This document shows, one piece after another, positions 1 through 7,202 of a stretch of 7,330 bases of DNA. The stretch comes from Methylophilales bacterium. GTDB taxonomy: Bacteria; Pseudomonadota; Gammaproteobacteria; Burkholderiales; Methylophilaceae. The stretch is from positions 1 to 7,330 of the forward strand of contig JABMNG010000055.1 of NCBI GenBank assembly GCA_013205275.1, in the 5' to 3' direction. Under the pieces are notes generated by a model. It searched no databases, was not told the DNA's origin, and saw only the letters and a program-made list of their open reading frames with translations. The translations under genes were made by a program, and so were the position numbers. Position 1 is the first letter of the stretch, and each line of letters starts with the position of its first letter.

Positions 1-783
1 AATTGAAATAAAAATGTCTGCCTTTATTTTTCTCGCTTTTTTGACTCTATCTCCAAGAGGGACATAATAATCTCCCTCCCGAATCAGTACTGCCCTCATA
101 CCGTCCTCTTTATCAATAATTTCTTTGAGTTTTTTTGATATTTGCAGAGTAATGTCTTTTTCGAGTGTCCCCTTTTTACCTTTAGCACCTGGATCTTCCC
201 CACCATGTCCGGGATCAATTGCCACAATAACAGTATCAGACTTAGTATCATTCTGAGAGGCATTGCCCTCACTCTCAACATTATTTGATGGGGCCACTTC
301 AGCGGCTAGCGAAGGTGACTCCTCATCCTTTTTCTGTATTTGCTTTAGTAGGTTTGCAATGCTGTCATGATTCTCAGGGTACAAGTCAATCACCAATCTG
401 TGTTTATAAGGTGCGATTGGTTGCAGCGAAAAGATTTTGACGCGCGCTGGATTTCTTAAGTCAATAACAATCCTAGTAACATTAGGATTAAACTGCGCAA
501 CCCTAATGGCGTTTATATTAGGATCATTTTCTGAAAGCTCAGTAGGCAATATTTTCAAGGCATCATTTAGCGCAATACCTTTTAAGTCAATGACCACCCT
601 TTCTGGATTTTTAAGTATCATTTGGTCGTTATTAAGTGCTTCAGTCGACTCTATTGTAATTCTTGTGTATTCTTGCGCGGGCCAAATCCTGACTGCATGA
701 ACATCATTTTTTGAGTATGCATTAGAAGAAAAAAGAAGTGCAAATGTAATTAAAAATAGAACTATATTAATTCTTTTATGCAT
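1..783 (-). CDS. amiC: N-acetylmuramoyl-L-alanine amidase with AMIN domain (AmiB/AmiC type), C-terminus cut off by window edge
   Basis: Periplasmic zinc amidase that cuts the bond between N-acetylmuramic acid and the stem peptide, separating daughter cells at division. The window holds the first 261 residues, in frame to base 1. Residues 1-24 form a Sec-type signal peptide (KR, then a hydrophobic run, then N-A-Y-S with likely cleavage after S24); there is no twin-arginine motif. Residues 28-136 are an AMIN domain, which targets septal peptidoglycan, with three VIDL strands. A Ser/Asn/Glu-rich linker (about 137-184) leads to the Amidase_3 domain: IDPGHGG with zinc ligand H193, and GTLEKD with E208. 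The next zinc histidine lies past the edge, just after ADIFISI. The ATG at 783 is supported by an AGAGGA ribosome site 5 nt upstream. The gene overlaps tsaE by 22 nt. Synteny with tsaE recalls E. coli amiB, but beta homologues are usually named amiC, so the symbol is a convention. Confidence 0.93.
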   Translation of the reverse strand, partial: MHKRINIVLFLITFALLFSSNAYSKNDVHAVRIWPAQEYTRITIESTEALNNDQMILKNPERVVIDLKGIALNDALKILPTELSENDPNINAIRVAQFNPNVTRIVIDLRNPARVKIFSLQPIAPYKHRLVIDLYPENHDSIANLLKQIQKKDEESPSLAAEVAPSNNVESEGNASQNDTKSDTVIVAIDPGHGGEDPGAKGKKGTLEKDITLQISKKLKEIIDKEDGMRAVLIREGDYYVPLGDRVKKARKIKADIFISI

Positions 784-1226
784 TCGTTTCCTCTATCAGT
801 GCTTGCCGTTATTGAGACTTTTCTTTTGTTGCTATCCATATATTGCCAGTTCATTAGGAGATCAGGCGTGGGTAAATAAGGGTAGGCTTTTTCTGGCCAC
901 TCTATCAGGTTGATATCTTTTCCATCAATAAATTCATTGAATCCAGACTCAAGCCATTCTTCGGGGGCCTTAAAGCGATATAAATCAAAATGGTTCACTC
1001 TATGTATATTAAGGCTGTATTGCTCAACAAGGCTATACGAAGGGCTCTTAACCTTACCGTCAAAACCTAGCGCATGAATTAAGCCTCTTGCAAATGAAGT
1101 TTTACCAGAGCCTAGGTCACCAGATAAATATAACAATGTCCCGTAATCAATTTTTGAAGCAATCTTTATCGCAAGCTCATTAGTATTAGTTTCGTTATTT
1201 AAGGTAATTGATAGTTCATTTAACAT
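762..1226 (-). CDS. tsaE: tRNA N6-threonylcarbamoyladenosine (t6A37) biosynthesis ATPase TsaE
   Basis: P-loop ATPase that works with TsaB and TsaD to transfer threonylcarbamoyl to A37 of ANN-decoding tRNAs in the cytoplasm. The 154-residue product is the normal family length. Visible motifs are the Walker A loop at 36-44 (GDLGSGKTS), the SPSYSLVE segment at 61-68, the HFDLYR motif at 79-84 with D81 matching the conserved acidic residue, and LIEWPE at 107-112 containing E109 and W110. The alignment with the E. coli protein starts at this ATG, and no nearby alternative start fits. No Shine-Dalgarno sequence is evident just upstream; the nearest AGGA is about 20 nt away. It is the first gene of a minus-strand pair with the amidase, an order shared with E. 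coli tsaE-amiB, and it diverges from queG across only 24 bp. Confidence 0.95.
   Translation of the reverse strand: MLNELSITLNNETNTNELAIKIASKIDYGTLLYLSGDLGSGKTSFARGLIHALGFDGKVKSPSYSLVEQYSLNIHRVNHFDLYRFKAPEEWLESGFNEFIDGKDINLIEWPEKAYPYLPTPDLLMNWQYMDSNKRKVSITASTDRGNECIKELI
789..794 (-). promoter_or_regulatory. Ribosome binding site of the amidase gene, inside tsaE
   Basis: The minus strand reads AGAGGA, then 5 nt, then ATG at 783. It lies wholly inside the last codons of tsaE. It fixes the amidase start and suggests independent re-initiation rather than simple read-through. It is among the clearest Shine-Dalgarno sequences in the window. Confidence 0.75.
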
Positions 1227-1250
1227 AATTTTAGTTTATTATTTTTTCCT

Positions 1251-2309
1251 ATGAATGATAAGTTAAAGTGGAATGCATTTGCAAAAAAAATTAAGGCTTG
1301 GGGTGCTGAGTTAGGCTTCGATCACGTTGGAATATCTGATATTAACTTAAATGACCAGAAAGAAGCCTACCAATCATGGATTCAGTCAGGATTTAATGGC
1401 AGTATGGATTATTTAAAGCGACATCAAGATCTAAAATTTTCGCCTGATATTTTGGTCGCTAATACCATCAGCATTCTTTCCGTACGCCTAGATTACATGC
1501 CACTTGAAGAAAATACCACAAATGCACTCAGAGACAAGAGCCGCGCTTACATTTCTCGGTATGCTCTCGGGAGAGACTATCACAAGGTCATGAGATCAAA
1601 ATTGAAGAAATTAGCCTCTAAAATTAAAGCTGAGTGTAAGCAATCGGGGTCAAGTTTTCGTGTTTTTACTGACAGCGCCCCTGTATTGGAGGTTGAAATT
1701 GCTGAAAAGGCAGGGTTAGGATGGAGAGGAAAGCACACATTGCTCCTTAATAGAGATCATGGATCCTGGTTTTTTTTAGGGGAAATCTATACCGACCTTC
1801 CGCTCCCATCCGATAAAAAAATATCCTCGCATTGTGGATCCTGTCAGGCCTGTATAGACATTTGCCCTACAAAGGCGATAATAGGCCCCTACAAGCTTGA
1901 CGCAAGGAGATGTATCTCCTATCTAACAATTGAAAATAAAGGTCCGATACCTGTCGAATTTAGAAAAGCTATCGGAAACAGGGTTTATGGTTGCGATGAC
2001 TGTCAAATAATATGTCCATGGAATAAGTATGCAAAAATAACACGTGAGGACGATTTTCTAGTCAGGAATGATTTAAACAATCTCTCATTAGTCGATAGCT
2101 TTAGGTTTTCTGAGGGCGATTTTAATAGAATTTTCAAGGGAAGTGCAATTTATAGGATTGGTTATCAACAATGGTTAAGGAATATTGCTATCGGCTTAGG
2201 AAATGCCCCTAAAAGTAAAGAGGTGATTGAGGCACTAAAATCAAAATTAAGCACATCAACACCGCTAGTTAAAGAACATATTTTATGGGCCCTAGATCAG
2301 CATAAATAA
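1251..2309 (+). CDS. queG: Epoxyqueuosine reductase QueG
   Basis: Cobalamin-dependent iron-sulfur enzyme that reduces epoxyqueuosine to queuosine at the wobble position of GUN tRNAs, the last step of the pathway. The 352-residue product carries the hallmarks in order: SRYALGRDYHK (102-112), DSAP with the probable catalytic acid D141, and AEKAGLGWRGKH (151-162). Two 4Fe-4S sets follow: C195, C198, C201, C205-P and C221, C248, C251, C255-PWN. A helical HEAT-like C-terminus extends from about 280. It is about 27 residues shorter than E. coli QueG (379); the missing part is the non-conserved tail, so the enzyme looks intact. The ATG at 1251 matches the family N-terminus but has no Shine-Dalgarno sequence (TTTTTTCCT precedes it). 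Its start sits 24 bp from the divergent tsaE start, so its promoter must lie in or overlap the tsaE 5' end. Confidence 0.96.
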   Translation: MNDKLKWNAFAKKIKAWGAELGFDHVGISDINLNDQKEAYQSWIQSGFNGSMDYLKRHQDLKFSPDILVANTISILSVRLDYMPLEENTTNALRDKSRAYISRYALGRDYHKVMRSKLKKLASKIKAECKQSGSSFRVFTDSAPVLEVEIAEKAGLGWRGKHTLLLNRDHGSWFFLGEIYTDLPLPSDKKISSHCGSCQACIDICPTKAIIGPYKLDARRCISYLTIENKGPIPVEFRKAIGNRVYGCDDCQIICPWNKYAKITREDDFLVRNDLNNLSLVDSFRFSEGDFNRIFKGSAIYRIGYQQWLRNIAIGLGNAPKSKEVIEALKSKLSTSTPLVKEHILWALDQHK

Positions 2310-2341
2310 TTCTTAGAGCGCACTTTATAAGCATGAAAGTT

Positions 2342-2350
2342 TGTTACAAT
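2342..2350 (+). promoter_or_regulatory. Candidate extended -10 promoter element for pgi
   Basis: In the 82-bp gap between queG and pgi the plus strand reads TGTTACAAT, an extended -10 (TG, one base, TACAAT, one mismatch from TATAAT). It lies 41 nt before the pgi start. The hexamer 17 bp upstream (ACTTTA, 2322-2327) is a poor -35, as extended -10 promoters tolerate. This suggests pgi can be transcribed separately from queG. No terminator hairpin is seen in the gap, so read-through from queG is also possible. Confidence 0.38.
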
Positions 2351-2391
2351 TACATCCTATTAAACTTAAATAATAATCACCCCTACGTAAT

Positions 2392-4044
2392 ATGACATCA
2401 ATAACAAACAGTAAATCATGGTTGGCGCTGGCTGAGCATCAAAAATCAATTAATTCCGCCCAAATGCGCGACTTATTTAACGAAGATAAAGATAGATTTA
2501 ATCATAACCACATTCAATTTGATGATTTTCTCATCGATTTTTCAAAGAATCGCATTACCAATGAAACCCTTCCTCTTCTAGTAAGCCTTGCTCGTGAAGC
2601 TAATCTTGAGCAATGGAAAGATAAGTTATTTTCAGGTGATAAAATTAATTTTAGTGAGGACCGAGCGGTCCTTCATACCGCGCTCCGCAACAGAACAAAT
2701 ACGCCTGTTATGGCAGATGGCAAGGATGTAATGCCTGAAATAAATGCCGTCATCGATAAAATGGCATTATTCTCAGAGTCCGTAAGGTCAGGCGAGTGGA
2801 AGGGTTTTACGGGAAAAAGAATTGAAACAGTTGTTAATATAGGTATTGGGGGCTCAGATCTTGGTCCTGCAATGGTATGTAAAGCCCTAAAGCCTTTTGG
2901 TGCAAAGCATATTTCCCCATTATTTGTTTCCAATGTTGACGGAGCAGATTTAGCCCAGACACTAGAAAAATGTGACCCTCACACAACGCTATTTATTGTT
3001 GCCTCCAAAACCTTTACAACACAAGAGACAATGACAAACGCTTTCTCAGCAAGGGATTGGGTGATTGGTCACCTAAATGACTCGGCTGCGATTCGGAATC
3101 ACTTTGTAGCAATTTCGACAAACAAGAGTGCGGTTGAGGCATTTGGAATATCGCCTGATAATATATTCGAATTCTGGGATTGGGTGGGTGGCAGATACTC
3201 ACTATGGTCTTCTATAGGGCTATCAATCGCTATATTTTTGGGAATCGAAAACTTTAAGCAGCTCTTAGCTGGCGCTCACGACATTGATAATCATTTCAAA
3301 ACTGCTCCACTAGAAAAAAATATACCCGTAATATTGGGTTTAATTGGTATTTGGAATATTAATTTCTTCAATTTTAAAACTCACGCAATTCTACCTTACG
3401 ATCAAGGCTTATCTTTGCTACCGTCTTATCTTCAGCAGTTAGATATGGAGAGTAATGGTAAATTTATTGACAGAGAGGGAAAGCGTGTCTGCCTCCATAC
3501 AGGGCCTATTTTATGGGGTGAATCAGGAACAAATGGTCAGCATGCTTTTTACCAATTAATACATCAAGGCACTGAAATTGTTCCAACCGATTTTATAATG
3601 CCCATCCACTCACAGTATAAAATTGGTAAAAATGGGGATGAACACCATAAAATCCTAATATCTAATTTTATTGCCCAAACCCAATCATTGATGCTTGGAA
3701 AGAAGGAAGAAGAAGCAAGAAATGAAATGGTAGTAGCTGGATTTCCAGAGAAGGAGGTCAACCTATTGGCGAGCCATAAATCATTTCTAGGTAATCGTCC
3801 GTCCACTTCTATTCTTTTTGATAAGCTTGACCCTAAAACCCTGGGGCGATTGATTGCAATTTATGAACACAAGATATTTGTTCAGGGTGTGATCTGGAAT
3901 ATCAATTCATTTGATCAATGGGGTGTTGAATATGGAAAGCAAATCGCATCCCTCGTGCTTCCTGAGTTAAGAGAAAAATCAGCCACCGTCTCTTTTGATT
4001 CTTCAACAAATAACTTAATAAATTACACTAAAAAAAATTTATAA
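2392..4044 (+). CDS. pgi: Glucose-6-phosphate isomerase
   Basis: Cytoplasmic enzyme interconverting glucose 6-phosphate and fructose 6-phosphate; in RuMP-cycle methylotrophs it also links the cycle to the oxidative 6-phosphogluconate branch. The 550 residues match the usual length (E. coli 549) and align end to end. Motifs include SKNRIT (51-56), GKDVMPE (110-116), the phosphate-binding NIGIGGSDLGPAM (149-161), SKTFTTQETMTN (205-216), signature 1 at 265-273 (VGGRYSLWS) with R268, and signature 2 at 498-516 ending DQWGVEYGK. Catalytic residues by comparison with the E. coli/rabbit enzymes are E353 (in MESNGK), H384 (in NGQHAF) and K516. No Shine-Dalgarno sequence precedes the ATG. A candidate promoter lies in the 82-bp gap after queG. 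The gene converges on sppA with 4 bp between stop codons. No truncation or odd residue is seen. Confidence 0.98.
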   Translation: MTSITNSKSWLALAEHQKSINSAQMRDLFNEDKDRFNHNHIQFDDFLIDFSKNRITNETLPLLVSLAREANLEQWKDKLFSGDKINFSEDRAVLHTALRNRTNTPVMADGKDVMPEINAVIDKMALFSESVRSGEWKGFTGKRIETVVNIGIGGSDLGPAMVCKALKPFGAKHISPLFVSNVDGADLAQTLEKCDPHTTLFIVASKTFTTQETMTNAFSARDWVIGHLNDSAAIRNHFVAISTNKSAVEAFGISPDNIFEFWDWVGGRYSLWSSIGLSIAIFLGIENFKQLLAGAHDIDNHFKTAPLEKNIPVILGLIGIWNINFFNFKTHAILPYDQGLSLLPSYLQQLDMESNGKFIDREGKRVCLHTGPILWGESGTNGQHAFYQLIHQGTEIVPTDFIMPIHSQYKIGKNGDEHHKILISNFIAQTQSLMLGKKEEEARNEMVVAGFPEKEVNLLASHKSFLGNRPSTSILFDKLDPKTLGRLIAIYEHKIFVQGVIWNINSFDQWGVEYGKQIASLVLPELREKSATVSFDSSTNNLINYTKKNL

Positions 4045-4048
4045 GTAT

Positions 4049-4993
4049 TTAATTTAAAATATATTTATTAATAATCTTACTCTCAATTTTAGCTGCTAAA
4101 GTCACCCCTAACTGTTTAGCAAAACGATCGGTGAAGGATTCATAGGTAGTGAAATCCTCCACTCTCTCGAACCCAATAACCTCACGAGCGACATAATCAA
4201 CATCGCCCAACTGATCTGATAACCCCAGCTTTATAGATGCTTTACCACTCCAAAATAGGCCTGAGAAGATTTGTTCGTCAGAACTAAGTTTGGAGCCCCT
4301 GCCATCTTTGACTACATCAATAAACTGCTGATGCACCTCATTTAATAATGACTGAACGTGCGCTTTTTGTTCTAAATTTATCGGGGAGAATGGATCTAAT
4401 GCGGCCTTATTTGTGCCTGCCGTCATTAATCGTCGGTCAACCCCTAGCTTTTTCATGGCACCTTCATAACCAAAGCCGTCCATTATGACGCCTATTGATC
4501 CAATAATGCTCGCCTTATCAACGTATATTCCATCAGTAGCGACCGCTACATAGTAAGCTCCGGATGCGCAGATGTCGTCGACAACAGAGTAAATAGGTAT
4601 TTGTGGGTGCTGACCTTTTAGTCGTTTAATCTCATCATTCATTATTCCGGCCTGCACTGGACTCCCACCTGGGCTATTAATCGCAAGAATTATCCCTTTT
4701 GTTCCGGGGTTTGAGTAAGCATCGTTTAAATTACGCTTAAAATCCTTTGCGTTAGCTTCCGACTCGCTGCTGATAGGTCCGTTGATATGAATGACTGCCG
4801 TAAAGTCACCCATTGCAGAGTTTGTATTCTGACTGCTGGAAATAAAAATATAGAGAAGAATAGAAAGGTAGGTTAATGTCGCCAGCTTAAAAAATATTCC
4901 CCAGCGCCTTGTTTTTCGTTGCTCTGAAAATGCAACTTGAGAAATTTTTTCTAAAGCCTTATTCCCCCAATTTTCTTCATTTTTATCTGTCAT
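4049..4993 (-). CDS. sppA: Signal peptide peptidase SppA, short (single-domain) form; S49 family membrane protease
   Basis: Membrane-anchored serine protease that degrades cleaved signal peptides and other membrane-bound fragments. The 314 residues match the short Bacillus-type form; the E. coli enzyme, about twice as long, has two tandem domains. Residues 1-33 are a charged cytoplasmic N-terminus ending RKTRR, 34-53 form one transmembrane helix, and the protease domain starts near 65. Visible motifs are INSPGG (105-110), CASGAYYVA (142-150) with nucleophile S144, GSIGVI (165-170), and GTNKAALDPFSP (193-204) with general base K196. These positions are close to S147/K199 of B. subtilis SppA, which supports an active Ser-Lys dyad. 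It is the last gene of the minus-strand operon, 3 nt after the Rieske gene, with GAGG 11 nt before its ATG inside that gene. No terminator hairpin follows the stop, which is 4 bp from the pgi stop. Confidence 0.95.
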   Translation of the reverse strand: MTDKNEENWGNKALEKISQVAFSEQRKTRRWGIFFKLATLTYLSILLYIFISSSQNTNSAMGDFTAVIHINGPISSESEANAKDFKRNLNDAYSNPGTKGIILAINSPGGSPVQAGIMNDEIKRLKGQHPQIPIYSVVDDICASGAYYVAVATDGIYVDKASIIGSIGVIMDGFGYEGAMKKLGVDRRLMTAGTNKAALDPFSPINLEQKAHVQSLLNEVHQQFIDVVKDGRGSKLSSDEQIFSGLFWSGKASIKLGLSDQLGDVDYVAREVIGFERVEDFTTYESFTDRFAKQLGVTLAAKIESKIINKYILN

Positions 4994-4996
4994 TTT

Positions 4997-5344
4997 TTAT
5001 TCAGCCTCAATTTTAATAATTAATCTATCAATCACTTCTTCAACTGCCATCGCTTTTAATTTCATTCCTTGGCAAGGTCCAGAAACGCAATAACCTTCCT
5101 CTAAATTATATATGGCTCCGTGCGTAGCACATATTATAAATTTACCTTCCTCATCTAAAAAATCATTATCCTGCCAATCAAGTTCAACAGGAAGGTGCAT
5201 ACATTGATTCTTATAGGCGTTATAACTGCCATCATTGAGTACGACGAATCCTGTGTGCTTAATATTTTTCAGCTCGTAAGTGAACTTAACAGTTGAAGGC
5301 TGCTGCTTAAACTCACTTTTAAAGACTATTATTTCTTTACTCAT
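4997..5344 (-). CDS. Small Rieske [2Fe-2S] ferredoxin-like protein
   Basis: A 115-residue, single-domain Rieske protein, presumably a soluble cytoplasmic electron carrier; no signal peptide or membrane segment is seen. Cluster ligands are C48 and H50 (QCMH) and C72 and H75 (CATHGA). The first motif reads CMHLP rather than CTHLGC, so the extra disulfide cysteines of cytochrome bc1-type Rieske proteins are absent, which fits a ferredoxin-type, lower-potential cluster. The stretch from 55 to 91 (LDW, then FLD, CATHGA, GYCVSGPCQG) resembles a family often placed beside sppA in Betaproteobacteria, but its function is unknown to me. Its start overlaps the HAD gene by 8 nt. A GGTG 7 nt before the ATG could serve as a weak ribosome site, so translational coupling is likely. 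sppA begins 3 nt after its stop. It could be a partner of an oxygenase or reductase elsewhere, but the window does not show which. Confidence 0.9.
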   Translation of the reverse strand: MSKEIIVFKSEFKQQPSTVKFTYELKNIKHTGFVVLNDGSYNAYKNQCMHLPVELDWQDNDFLDEEGKFIICATHGAIYNLEEGYCVSGPCQGMKLKAMAVEEVIDRLIIKIEAE

Positions 5345-5993
5345 TCCTCATCACCCATTCAAAAATTTCATAAGCGTTATCTACTAATACTTTAGGTTTG
5401 TATTGTATTAGCTCCTCGCTGGCGTGAGAGCCATATGTAACTCCTATGGAATCAACACCGGCATTCATCGCCATCTCAAGATCGTAACTAGAGTCGCCCA
5501 CTAAAATTGCCTCGTGTGACTCAACCATATAAAACTCAAGAATCTCTTCAATCATTTGCGGGTGTGGCTTAGAAAAACATTCATCAACTGTTTTGGTCAC
5601 AGCAAAAAAAGATTCTAAGCCCGATTGCTTCAGCGCTCTATTTAGCCCTCTTCTGCTCATTCCCGTAGCGATTGCTAGCTTATAGCCACGTCTATGAAGA
5701 TCATTAATCCCCGTACTAATTCCATCAAACAATGAAATACTATTTACTTTTTTCAGATAGGCCTCTTTGTATAAATGCTGTAATTCTATTATTTCGTGTC
5801 TGGACAGATTAGCAAATAACTTACTAAAAGCTTGGTCGAGGCCCAAGCCAATGATGTTATAAATTTTTTTTTCGTCATCAATATTAATTGTTTTACTTAA
5901 AGCTGCTTCCTTAATAGCACTTACAATCAAACCAGTTGAATTAACAATGGTTCCATCCCAATCAAAAATTATGAGTTTATATTTTCTGGTCAT
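5337..5993 (-). CDS. HAD-superfamily hydrolase, phosphoglycolate phosphatase (Gph)-like
   Basis: Cytoplasmic phosphatase of the haloacid dehalogenase superfamily with a helical C1 cap. All four catalytic motifs are present in 218 residues: motif I DWDGT with nucleophile D11 and acid/base D13, motif II IATG with T110, motif III K142 in SKPHP, and motif IV GDSSYD with D167 and D171 binding magnesium. The cap occupies about 20-90. The closest recognisable types are Gph or PpaX-like phosphatases, but HAD proteins cannot be given a substrate from sequence alone, so no symbol is assigned. Its ATG overlaps the rluC stop (ATGA), with no Shine-Dalgarno sequence, which indicates translation coupled to rluC. 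Its own end overlaps the Rieske start. The position directly after rluC is a recurrent arrangement in Betaproteobacteria. Confidence 0.92.
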   Translation of the reverse strand: MTRKYKLIIFDWDGTIVNSTGLIVSAIKEAALSKTINIDDEKKIYNIIGLGLDQAFSKLFANLSRHEIIELQHLYKEAYLKKVNSISLFDGISTGINDLHRRGYKLAIATGMSRRGLNRALKQSGLESFFAVTKTVDECFSKPHPQMIEEILEFYMVESHEAILVGDSSYDLEMAMNAGVDSIGVTYGSHASEELIQYKPKVLVDNAYEIFEWVMRNE

Positions 5994-6952
5994 TTACGGT
6001 TGATAATGCTGTTAAATGCTTCTGGAGTTGGTGCTGAAAAGTGAACTTTATCTAACGTTATGGGGTGGATAAAAGCAACCTCTGATGCATGAAGAAACAT
6101 CCGCGAGGCAATTTTACGCACTTTCTTATTTAACTCAAAATCACCATACTTTTGATCACCAATAATCGGAAAACCTAAATGGGAAAGATGGACCCTTATT
6201 TGGTGAGTCCTGCCTGTAATTAACTTCACTTCTAAAAAAGTAAAATCCTTAAGATTCTTTTTAAGAAAGAATACTGAACGAGATTGTTTTGTGTTTATAT
6301 TCTGATAGTCATCATTCACGACTGATACTTTTTTCTGCCCTTCAGCGTCAGAGGTTTTTAGAAGATTTAGATCAACAATAAGCTGCTTATCCTTCCATTC
6401 ACCGTGAACAATTACCTCATATTTTTTATGCATAGATTTCTCTCGCATTTGTTTGTGAATGCCCACCAGCGCTATTCTTTTTTTGGCGATCAATAAAATG
6501 CCTGACGTATCTTTGTCGATTCGATGAACCAACTCAAGGAATTTAGATTCTGGCCGTGACTGGCGCATAAGTTCAATAATTCCAAAATTAATACCGCTGC
6601 CCCCATGAACAGCTATGCCTTCTGATTTGTTTAAAACAATAAAAGCCTCATCCTCATAAATAATAGATTTTTCGATATCGACTATTTGAGCCTTGCTTGC
6701 TGAAATAGGGAGAGAAACATCTTTTTCCTTGAATGAAACAGGAGGAATCCTAACCGAATCATTGATTGATAACCTAAAATCAGTCCTTATTCTTTTCTTG
6801 TTGACTCTGACCTGACCGCTTCGTAATAATTTATACACATGACTTTTGGGGACATTTTTTAAAATTTTTAGCAAAAAATTATCAATTTTTTGACCGTCGC
6901 TACCCTCGTCAATTATATGATATTTAACATTATTTTTAATCTCAAGGGGCAT
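5990..6952 (-). CDS. rluC: 23S rRNA pseudouridine synthase RluC (RluA family)
   Basis: Converts specific uridines of 23S rRNA to pseudouridine; E. coli RluC acts at 955, 2504 and 2580 around the peptidyl-transferase centre. The 320-residue product has an N-terminal S4 RNA-binding domain (about 20-80: KIDNFLLKIL, then SHVYKLLRSGQVRVN), followed by the RluA-family catalytic domain. Motif II HRIDKDTSG (143-151) contains catalytic D146; the later ITGRTHQIRVHL (245-256) and IIGDQKYG (263-270) motifs are intact. The identification as RluC rather than RluD or RluA rests on the S4 domain plus the divergent position beside rne, the same pairing as in E. coli. The ATG at 6952 lacks a Shine-Dalgarno sequence. 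It is the first gene of the four-gene minus-strand operon and overlaps the next gene by 4 nt. Confidence 0.94.
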   Translation of the reverse strand: MPLEIKNNVKYHIIDEGSDGQKIDNFLLKILKNVPKSHVYKLLRSGQVRVNKKRIRTDFRLSINDSVRIPPVSFKEKDVSLPISASKAQIVDIEKSIIYEDEAFIVLNKSEGIAVHGGSGINFGIIELMRQSRPESKFLELVHRIDKDTSGILLIAKKRIALVGIHKQMREKSMHKKYEVIVHGEWKDKQLIVDLNLLKTSDAEGQKKVSVVNDDYQNINTKQSRSVFFLKKNLKDFTFLEVKLITGRTHQIRVHLSHLGFPIIGDQKYGDFELNKKVRKIASRMFLHASEVAFIHPITLDKVHFSAPTPEAFNSIINRK

Positions 6953-6960
6953 AATTTAGT

Positions 6961-6988
6961 TTGCTTTTAATGATTTATCACATATACT
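6961..6988 (+). promoter_or_regulatory. Weak candidate promoter for rne
   Basis: TATACT at 6983-6988 is one mismatch from the -10 consensus. TTGCTT at 6961-6966 matches only the first three -35 positions, with a 16-bp spacer. Transcription would begin near 6995 and give an rne leader of roughly 310 nt. In such AT-rich DNA chance matches are common, so this is only a candidate. Confidence 0.25.
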
Positions 6989-7202
6989 TTGTTCGTTCAG
7001 ATATCTTTAAAAATTGTTAAAGAGAAAAACAATTCTGAATTATACATAAACATAAGAATTCAAGGTTAGTACTGCTCACCATAACTTATTAAATAAGGAA
7101 AAGAAGCAGTCATAAATACAAAAAGATTTTTATAAAAGAATTTAATAAATTAAATAGTTTTTAGAAAAGTAAAGTTTTTAACAACAAAAGAGAGATGAGA
7201 TT

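Noticed and set aside
437..700. Open frame of 87 codons on the plus strand
   Set aside because: It lies antisense to the AMIN domain and linker of the amidase, has no ribosome site and encodes nothing recognisable; the amidase frame explains the sequence.
2673..3806. Three minus-strand open frames (2673-2933, 3014-3202, 3564-3806)
   Set aside because: All lie antisense inside pgi, whose full-length product aligns with known enzymes; they are shadows of pgi codons.
6970..7020. Sixteen-codon plus-strand open frame starting at 6970
   Set aside because: No ribosome site, no recognisable peptide, probably upstream of or at the rne transcription start.
7141..7154. Perfect inverted repeat TTTAAT-AA-ATTAAA
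   Set aside because: Composed only of A and T in a region that is almost entirely A and T; expected by chance and too weak as a hairpin with a 2-nt loop.
7156..7180. Direct repeat AGTTTTTA (7156-7163 and 7173-7180)
   Set aside because: Short, low complexity, only two copies; no sign of a regulator site or repeat array.
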